Shown in pieces: positions 60,001 through 64,000 of a DNA stretch of 64,000 bases. The stretch comes from Paenibacillus sp. FSL H7-0357 (GTDB lineage: Bacteria > Bacillota > Bacilli > Paenibacillales > Paenibacillaceae): NCBI RefSeq assembly GCF_000758525.1, contig NZ_CP009241.1, positions 1,674,001 to 1,738,000 of the forward strand, read 5' to 3'. Positions within the stretch are counted from its first letter, which is position 1, and each line of letters opens with the position of its first letter. The position numbers were made by a program, and so were the translations under genes. Below the pieces are notes generated by a model that searched no databases, was not told where the DNA came from, and worked only from the letters and a program-made list of their open reading frames with translations.

Positions 60001-62326
60001 CAACGTGACTTTGATTCGCAAGCCTTATATTATCGGGCACAGAGGCGTGCCGTCGATATCTCCCGAGAACACCATCGAAGGGAACAGGATGTCACTGGAA
60101 AGCGGTGCGGATTTTATCGAAAACGATATGTACCTGAGCAAAGACGGGCATTTGGTCATCATTCATGATTCGTTGCTGGAACATACGACTAACGGTACCG
60201 GAAATGTCGAGGATACTACGCTGGAGCAAATGAAGCAATTGAATGCGAACAAGCCGCACCCTGACGGGTATCCGGATGTAAAAATTCCGACTCTAGAGGA
60301 GCAAATCGAGCTTGCCAGGGAGTTCGACCGGATGGTTATGGCCGAGATCAAGTCGAACAAGCCTGAAGCGGTGGACGCACTTGTTCGGACCATAAAGGAA
60401 AATAATGCCGAGGGTATCATCGATGTGATGGCCTTCCAAACCAGTCAATTGAAGCGGATGTCCGAGCTGATGCCGGAAATGCCGCTGGGCTTATTAACCA
60501 GTGGATATGCAAGCGAGACGAATGTTTATAAATCGCTAAGAGATACGCTGAAGCTTGTCCAAGGAATGAACGTTTCATTTAATACAAGCTATGACGGTTT
60601 AGGCAAAAACTTTATGGAAGCTGCTAAGCATCGGGGCATCATCATTTCTCCGTGGACGTTCACCAATAAAAATGATGTTATCCGGTTCATGATGCTGGGA
60701 GTTTACGGCATTACGACCGACTACGCTTTCTGGGCGGAGGATTGGACGGCTTCAATCAAGCCGGAGCAGGACAAGCATGAGTTGGCCAAGGGTGAGAGCA
60801 TCTCATTGTCGGCAATCGTGGAGTCCTATAAAGGTACGAAAACAACCATTTCGCCTGATGTCGTTATGTTGGATGGACAAGATGTCGTGGAAGTGAGCGG
60901 CAGCAAAGTAACGGCCAAACAGCCGGGAACGGCGCATGTGCTCTTGAGATATACAGCCTCCTTCGATGATAACAACAAGTATGATATTTACACGCAGCCT
61001 GTCTCGATAAAAGTAAAGGGGCAGGATGGCAACGGAGGCAGCGATGGAGGCAACAACGGAGGCAACAACGGTGGTAACAACGGAGGCAACGGTGGTAGCG
61101 GTACAAGCCCCGGCGCTGGCGGCGTAAACCAGCCGTCCAATCCGGCCACACAGGCTGCCGATCGGATCGTAGCCAAGGAAGGCAAAGTAGGAGCTGCCGA
61201 GTTAAAAGATTCACTTGCCGCGCACTCCAACGTAAAGGTTCAATCCGACGGAGATAAGCTGGAGCTGCCTGCAGCGGGCTTGCTAGATGCAAGCCGGGTA
61301 AACGGCAAGACACTGCTTGTTATTATTGACAATGTGACTTATACGCTGCCGTTGTCGCTGATCAAGCTCGACACACTGGCCCAGCAGCTCGGAGTAAGTG
61401 TTGACGACGTATTGATCCGCTTCACGTTTGCGAAGCTAAACGCCGATAATGCAGCAGCGGTACAAAGCATTATTGCTGCAACGGGCGGAAATCTGGTGAC
61501 GGCTCCGGTGGAGTTTAAGGTCGAAGCGGTCAGCAAGACAGGGCAAGCGATCCCGGTTTCGTTCGATTCCGCGTATGTTTCTCTGGATATAATCCTGAAC
61601 AAGGCAGTAGATTCGGGCAAAGCGACCGGCGTGCAATATGTGCCGGAAACGAAGCAGCTCCGTTTCGTACCGACTTTGTTCACGGCTAAAGATGGCAAAA
61701 CGACGGCTACGCTAAAGCGCAGCGGAAACAGCGTGTACACAGTCATCGAAAATAACAATAGCTTTGCGGACATGACAGGGCATTGGGCGAAGGCCGACGT
61801 AGAGCTTATGGCCAACAAGCTCATCGTAAACGGCGTAAGCGGTAATCGCTTCGACGCGGAGCGCCCTATCACCCGCGCTGAATTTGCAGCGATGCTCGTC
61901 CGCTCGCTTGGCTTGAACCCCATGCTGGCACAAGCAAGCTTCAGCGACGTATCCGCCGCCAACTGGTTTGCCGAAGAGGTAGCGACGGCGACCGAAGCAG
62001 GCATCCTTGGCGGGTATGAGGACGGCACGTTCCGTCCGAACAACAAGATTACGCGCGAAGAGCAGGCGGTCATGGTTGTCCGCGCAATGACCTACGCGGG
62101 CATCGACGCCAAAGTATCACAGGCGAAGCAGGATGAGATTTTGGCATCGTTCAAGGATGCCGGCCAGGCCGACTGGTCGAAGGCGGAGCTGGCTGCAGCC
62201 ATTCAAGCCGGTCTGATAAAAGGCATGACAAGTGATACTTTGGAACCGGGCAGCGTTGCTACCCGTGCCCAATCAGCAACTATGCTGAAGCGCTTCTTAA
62301 TCACAGCTAATTTCATCAACGAGTAA
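57011..62326 (+). CDS. Secreted SLH-anchored glycerophosphodiester phosphodiesterase
   Basis: 1771 residues from ATG 57011 (GGAG six bases upstream; GTG 56990 and ATG 56999 are alternatives). Signal peptide (MKKMSAKLICSVTIASMFSG, cleavage near VHAEE). About 30-240 and 615-775 are LamG/DUF1080-like beta-sandwiches, with Big2-like Ig domains at about 240-420 and a carbohydrate-binding-like module between. About 1005-1245 is a GDPD domain: IIGHRGVPSISPENT, DFIENDMYLSKDGHLVIIHD, MVMAEIKS, ending ITTDYAFWAED, with all metal ligands. Then come an Ig domain, an NGG-repeat linker (about 1338-1365) and three SLH repeats (from about 1583: FADMTGHWAK...ITRAEFAAMLVR). It would sit on the cell surface and release glycerol-3-phosphate from deacylated lipids or teichoic acids. 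Confidence 0.93.
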   Translation: MKKMSAKLICSVTIASMFSGLFQPSVFVSQVHAEESVSTNPVLLEESFDGYETGTLPPNWISDVNEGSSPFTVVQNTYGDGRLTFDGNAFGKQSRILTPVQWDNYVIETDVRFDSFLNSGSGASIMFQASSDGKLPYSQMTIKQNGTIETSYRNTDGSWLYPTPISATGSPLQVNTDYTMKVRVFDRNVKMYLKEKDDMSFTLYGDKNLTVDKPPENGMIGFQGDQSEVSFDNLKVTRVTADQIDLAVPGTLEALSGTTSVTSSVYYSDGITDVVPTDRVELYSSDESIITIQNNQLYPLKPGKATITAVYDNAEASKEITVTPSLTGIKVVSLKGEEEYVLVNAQTALDLSTLQFQADYNDLTSGVVKGNELTWTSDDSAIQIENGTLIAQEKGFYEITGTKDNVSVSMMVLVKNPKDTEYVLYEENFDHLTDGTLPEGWMIPQSTGPVYPERIIDDFDGNSVHGGWMDSGTGVYTLSLDNQVTGDGSNAMRVDYDKQTQSWAFMKANVDPNSAYFGGNQLSFKIKGNVKLIVKYEEVNGAHEKKFEINTNGNWETVTWDTSTIKDDITDAKRILIFAAPGEANTSGTFYLDDIKVFNSEEQAADNAAVKSGAFELNALAEKDNPARVILPEYLSAFGNYKIEADVTHLEAIDTSRWHSIMYRIQNHDYPYYQMAVRQDATVAYGMEFAERTPANGWKVIDKGSNSEPIDAGKMYHYTVKAYDNRVQQSINDQIIVDTGLATAYSKGAVGLQANGSRMKVDNIRVTLQLDELPPVPEERFVQVAEPDTSIAMAPSVVKEIQNANDLAELSGAALPATIVLHVGQGLKVIDPVGKTAVGTVESVLETIGNSVIPAFYVKDKASVDELTNYLQTNGWEDAAIISDNGELVKRARTAYPMLRGIVDFSSAGGNLTEEELLEIRRETTASLAKTAILPMGASSKGNVEYLQKRMIMVWAKETANKPDKNIAMHQLITAGVNGIVTNAHEVAIGALKVYSNNVTLIRKPYIIGHRGVPSISPENTIEGNRMSLESGADFIENDMYLSKDGHLVIIHDSLLEHTTNGTGNVEDTTLEQMKQLNANKPHPDGYPDVKIPTLEEQIELAREFDRMVMAEIKSNKPEAVDALVRTIKENNAEGIIDVMAFQTSQLKRMSELMPEMPLGLLTSGYASETNVYKSLRDTLKLVQGMNVSFNTSYDGLGKNFMEAAKHRGIIISPWTFTNKNDVIRFMMLGVYGITTDYAFWAEDWTASIKPEQDKHELAKGESISLSAIVESYKGTKTTISPDVVMLDGQDVVEVSGSKVTAKQPGTAHVLLRYTASFDDNNKYDIYTQPVSIKVKGQDGNGGSDGGNNGGNNGGNNGGNGGSGTSPGAGGVNQPSNPATQAADRIVAKEGKVGAAELKDSLAAHSNVKVQSDGDKLELPAAGLLDASRVNGKTLLVIIDNVTYTLPLSLIKLDTLAQQLGVSVDDVLIRFTFAKLNADNAAAVQSIIAATGGNLVTAPVEFKVEAVSKTGQAIPVSFDSAYVSLDIILNKAVDSGKATGVQYVPETKQLRFVPTLFTAKDGKTTATLKRSGNSVYTVIENNNSFADMTGHWAKADVELMANKLIVNGVSGNRFDAERPITRAEFAAMLVRSLGLNPMLAQASFSDVSAANWFAEEVATATEAGILGGYEDGTFRPNNKITREEQAVMVVRAMTYAGIDAKVSQAKQDEILASFKDAGQADWSKAELAAAIQAGLIKGMTSDTLEPGSVATRAQSATMLKRFLITANFINE

Positions 62327-62336
62327 AACAAACCAA

Positions 62337-62371
62337 TCCTGCCTGAAGCCCCAAGTCAGGCTCAGGCAGGA
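62337..62371 (+). terminator. Terminator hairpin 1 after the GDPD-SLH gene
   Basis: TCCTGCCTGA / TCAGGCAGGA stem 11 bases past the stop; the tail ACGTTTAAAT is weak. Confidence 0.65.
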
Positions 62372-62394
62372 CGTTTAAATTGCTTAATATTCCC

Positions 62395-62426
62395 AAACAG
62401 GCCAACCGAAATCGGTTGGCCTGTTT
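62395..62426. terminator. Terminator hairpin 2
   Basis: AAACAGGCCAACCG / CGGTTGGCCTGTTT, a perfect 14-bp stem with a four-base AAAT loop; works in either direction. Confidence 0.75.
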
Positions 62427-62527
62427 GACCGTAGGTAGCTAGATTTAGCCATCCGGGTTCTCCTATTGTTCTGAGACCGCCCAAGCAATACTGTTAATCC
62501 AGTCTGCCTCCGGGACAGCGTTCTGAA

Positions 62528-62555
62528 TTGACATTAATTTAACCTGGCGTTAATA
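62528..62555 (+). promoter_or_regulatory. Candidate PhoP box upstream of the decayed paralogue
   Basis: TTGACA-5 nt-TTAACC-5 nt-TTAATA, direct hexamers with exact five-base spacers. The last two hexamers and their spacing are nearly identical to 63935-63951. Confidence 0.6.
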
Positions 62556-62602
62556 CTCTGATGATTCTTTCGCCTTAAAATAGACATAAGAGCACCAATT
62601 TA

Positions 62603-62702
62603 AAGCCGCAGGGTAGGAGACGAGGAGAAAACCTTCTATGCGTCAAAGTGAATGCAGGTCCATACGGGTCTGATTGAACCTTGACGGATTGTAGGTTTTT
62701 TT
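62603..62702 (+). promoter_or_regulatory. Structured leader with intrinsic terminator (leader 2)
   Basis: GGGTAGGAGACGAGGAGAAA and ACC correspond to leader 1. The downstream pairs are GTCAA/TTGAC and AACCT/AGGTT before a T7 run, so the stems are kept while bases differ. It precedes the decayed SLH paralogue. Confidence 0.6.
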
Positions 62703-62744
62703 GTGCTGCTCAGATTTCACTACAACATTTGGGAGGGTACAGTC

Positions 62745-63262
62745 ACAGATGCAAAAAGTGCGAAAAGCAAAAAGCTTGTGAACCTGGTGGACAATGCGAA
62801 ACCTTCGTTGAGACCTATAAGGATGAGCGCAAGGGGATCACGCCTGAGCTTGTATTCCTGGATGGGTAGGAGCTGCTGCAGGTGGATGGCCGGATGAATG
62901 CCCGGAAACCGGGTACGGGCTCCCACTGAAGCAGCGGCAGCTTGAGTTTTGGAGACGGAGCTCTCCGTCCGGATGCCGAGGTGATGTGAAGTGAGCAAGC
63001 GGTGGTGCTGGCCCCCGCCCTGGGGTATATCGGGCAGGACAGCGCTGCTGGCGGCACAGCTGCGGAATCACCGCCAGCCATGGAAGTTATTCCAGGATGC
63101 AGCAAGCATCTCATGGGCGCGCGAGGAATGGAACATGGTCATTCAAGCCGGATTAATGAAGGGTTTATCTCAAAAGCTGCTGATGCCGGAAATGAGCACA
63201 ACCGCTGCACCCACTCGGCCGTGCGGGTGCAGCGGTTCCTGAGCTTGGCGGGCTTCATTTAA
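62745..63262 (+). pseudogene. Decayed paralogue of the GDPD-SLH gene
   Basis: Several frames carry pieces matching the intact neighbour in order: ETYKDERKGITPELVFLDG (against its SYKGTKTTISPDVVMLDG Ig domain), then ARKPGTG, SLH loop FGDGALRPDAE, and FQDAASISWAREEWNMVIQA with GLMKGLSQK from a later SLH repeat. Stops and frameshifts separate them. Signal peptide, sandwich domains and GDPD domain are all deleted, so leader 2 is now joined to the tail of the gene. Confidence 0.75.
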
Positions 63263-63271
63263 TGACATGCT

Positions 63272-63291
63272 GGCGGGACTGCGGTCCCGCC
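63272..63291 (+). terminator. Hairpin after the SLH remnant
   Basis: GGCGGGAC / GTCCCGCC stem with a TGCG loop; no T-run. Confidence 0.45.
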
Positions 63292-63299
63292 GTTAATAC

Positions 63300-63334
63300 C
63301 ACGCTGACAAACGGCTGTTACAATGGTCTATAAT
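63300..63334 (+). promoter_or_regulatory. Candidate glpP promoter
   Basis: CTGACA (63304-63309) and TATAAT (63329-63334) with a 19-base spacer lie just before the glpP RBS. Confidence 0.4.
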
Positions 63335-63359
63335 CACAGGTACAGAAGGGGGATAACAG

Positions 63360-63938
63360 GTGAAGAACGGACTGTTTGCTGGAAGCAGCGACCACAGAAT
63401 TATACCGGCAGTGCGCAAGGCTGAAGACTTGCAGAAGGCCTGCGACAGCGAATGGCCGATGATCTTTCTGCTGATTGGCGATCTGTTCACTGTGAAGCAA
63501 TATGTGAGGCAGGGCCTGGAAGCTGGCAAGAAAGTTTTCCTGCATGTAGATTTCATCGGCGGATTGGGGAGCGATCCGCTGGTGGTCAAATATATTGCCG
63601 AGAAGATTGGTCCGACTGGCATTATCTCAACCAAGAACCATATGGTCAAGCAGGCTAAGAAAAGCGGGCTTCTGGCGATCCAGCGCCTGTTCCTGATCGA
63701 CACCTCCGCGCTGGAGCACGGCATAAACAACGTGCGCCAGAATGAATCGGATGCGCTTGAAGTCATGCCGGGGCTGATTCCCAGGGTCATTACCGAGCTG
63801 AGCCGCAGTACCTCCCGCCCTATCATTGCCGGTGGCCTGATCAAGGAGCATCATGAGATTCAGGCAGCTCTCCAAGCAGGAGCGAGTGCAGTATCGATGG
63901 GCAACCCGGAGCTTTGGCGCAGTTTTACACAAACTTAA
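63360..63938 (+). CDS. glpP: Glycerol-3-phosphate responsive antiterminator GlpP
   Basis: 192 residues from GTG 63360, with AGAAGGGGG eight bases upstream. TIM-barrel GlpP family motifs: IIPAVRKAEDLQKACDSEWP, IFLLIGDLFTVKQYV, VFLHVDFIGGLGSDPLVVKY, GIISTKNHMVKQAKKSGLLA, IQRLFLIDTSALEHGI, RPIIAGGLIKEHHEIQAAL and ASAVSMGNPELW. Known GlpP binds leader mRNA of glp genes in the presence of glycerol-3-phosphate and prevents termination. In this locus the two structured leaders upstream of GDPD-type genes are natural candidate targets. The gene is followed by a PhoP-box-like site overlapping its end. Confidence 0.93.
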   Translation: MKNGLFAGSSDHRIIPAVRKAEDLQKACDSEWPMIFLLIGDLFTVKQYVRQGLEAGKKVFLHVDFIGGLGSDPLVVKYIAEKIGPTGIISTKNHMVKQAKKSGLLAIQRLFLIDTSALEHGINNVRQNESDALEVMPGLIPRVITELSRSTSRPIIAGGLIKEHHEIQAALQAGASAVSMGNPELWRSFTQT

Positions 63939-63951
63939 CCTGGAGTTAATA
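63924..63951 (+). promoter_or_regulatory. Candidate PhoP box at the end of glpP
   Basis: TTTACA-5 nt-TTAACC-5 nt-TTAATA overlaps the last codons of glpP and would drive a gene beyond the right edge. Third member of the set with 56754 and 62528. Confidence 0.6.
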
Positions 63952-64000
63952 TCAGAATGACACGGTTTATTTATAGTGAAGAAGTAAGTTGAACGATTCA

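Noticed and set aside
60864..61313. Minus-strand frames within the Gly/Asn linker of the GDPD-SLH gene
   Set aside because: Low-complexity antisense of the linker and SLH-proximal region; no start signal.

Overview
The window looks like an accessory chromosomal region of a spore-forming Firmicute, most likely Paenibacillus or a close relative. Indicators are repeated pieces of the mother-cell sporulation sigma factor gene sigK, an S-layer-homology (SLH) surface protein, Gram-positive ribosome binding sites (AAGGAGG type), a GlpP antiterminator, an AraC-GH39 regulator and low-to-moderate GC with AT-rich cargo patches. The assignment is inference from gene content and was not tested by a search.

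The organising feature of the first 50 kb is a same-strand series of truncated sigK 3' ends at about 496, 7009, 12428, 20141, 28845, 33377, 35109 and a near-empty scar at 50422, plus a 21-nt sigK tip at 13793. The fullest copies start at the same codon (KKFDNTG) and run to the sigK stop. Most intact left junctions share a short box (TGACAT-like, then CGTGTCCAYAACCTCAA). Copies 1, 4 and 5 encode the same 165 or so residues with many synonymous differences. This is what repeated integration of elements into sigK would leave, each element bringing its own recoded 3' end, much as islands use tRNA 3' ends. Three copies are followed by a common terminator, an extended -10 promoter and a strong RBS placed directly before an unrelated gene, so the repeat also acts as an expression platform.

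Cargo between the copies, left to right. Unit 0 has a zeta-toxin-like kinase. Unit 1 (1.0-7.0 kb) has an HNH nuclease split by a 1.49-kb IS3-family element, a SMEK-domain protein and an opposing pair of unknown DNA-binding-like proteins. Unit 2 (7.0-12.4 kb) has a five-gene set: Mrr-like restriction endonuclease, membrane protein, AlbA_2/Schlafen-like ATP-binding protein, a 94-aa protein and a DUF6037-like protein. Unit 3 (12.4-20.1 kb) has a frameshifted TIR/deoxyribosyltransferase-like gene, the Hachiman system hamA-hamB, a group II intron remnant and a PD-(D/E)XK-like protein. This half is a defence island.

From 20 to 50 kb the sigK copies have a second kind of downstream terminator, and the genes between them look more like ordinary chromosome. 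They include a glycosyltransferase/cysteine-peptidase fusion; a lipid-related operon (winged-helix regulator, fatty acid hydroxylase, patatin, phasin-like protein, UbiB kinase, broken membrane protein) with a repeated T-rich candidate operator; an alpha/beta hydrolase; an OmpR/HisKA two-component pair; and a divergent merR-alcohol dehydrogenase pair. Next comes a carbohydrate locus in which an AraC-GH39 protein faces an operon of ABC importer, GH3 enzyme, esterase and beta-phosphoglucomutase. An ECF sigma/anti-sigma pair follows. A degenerate tRNA-Leu and a tyrosine recombinase fragment lie at 35.6-36.0 kb.

The last 13 kb carries a TetR-regulated sugar-phosphate isomerase-like protein, an MFS exporter with a TrmB regulator, an HPr gene followed by a decayed ptsI, and a phosphate/glycerophosphodiester locus. 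In that locus a 1771-residue secreted GDPD-SLH protein and a wrecked paralogue each follow a candidate three-repeat PhoP box and a similar structured leader ending in an intrinsic terminator. They sit next to glpP, the glycerol-3-phosphate-responsive antiterminator, which could act on these leaders.
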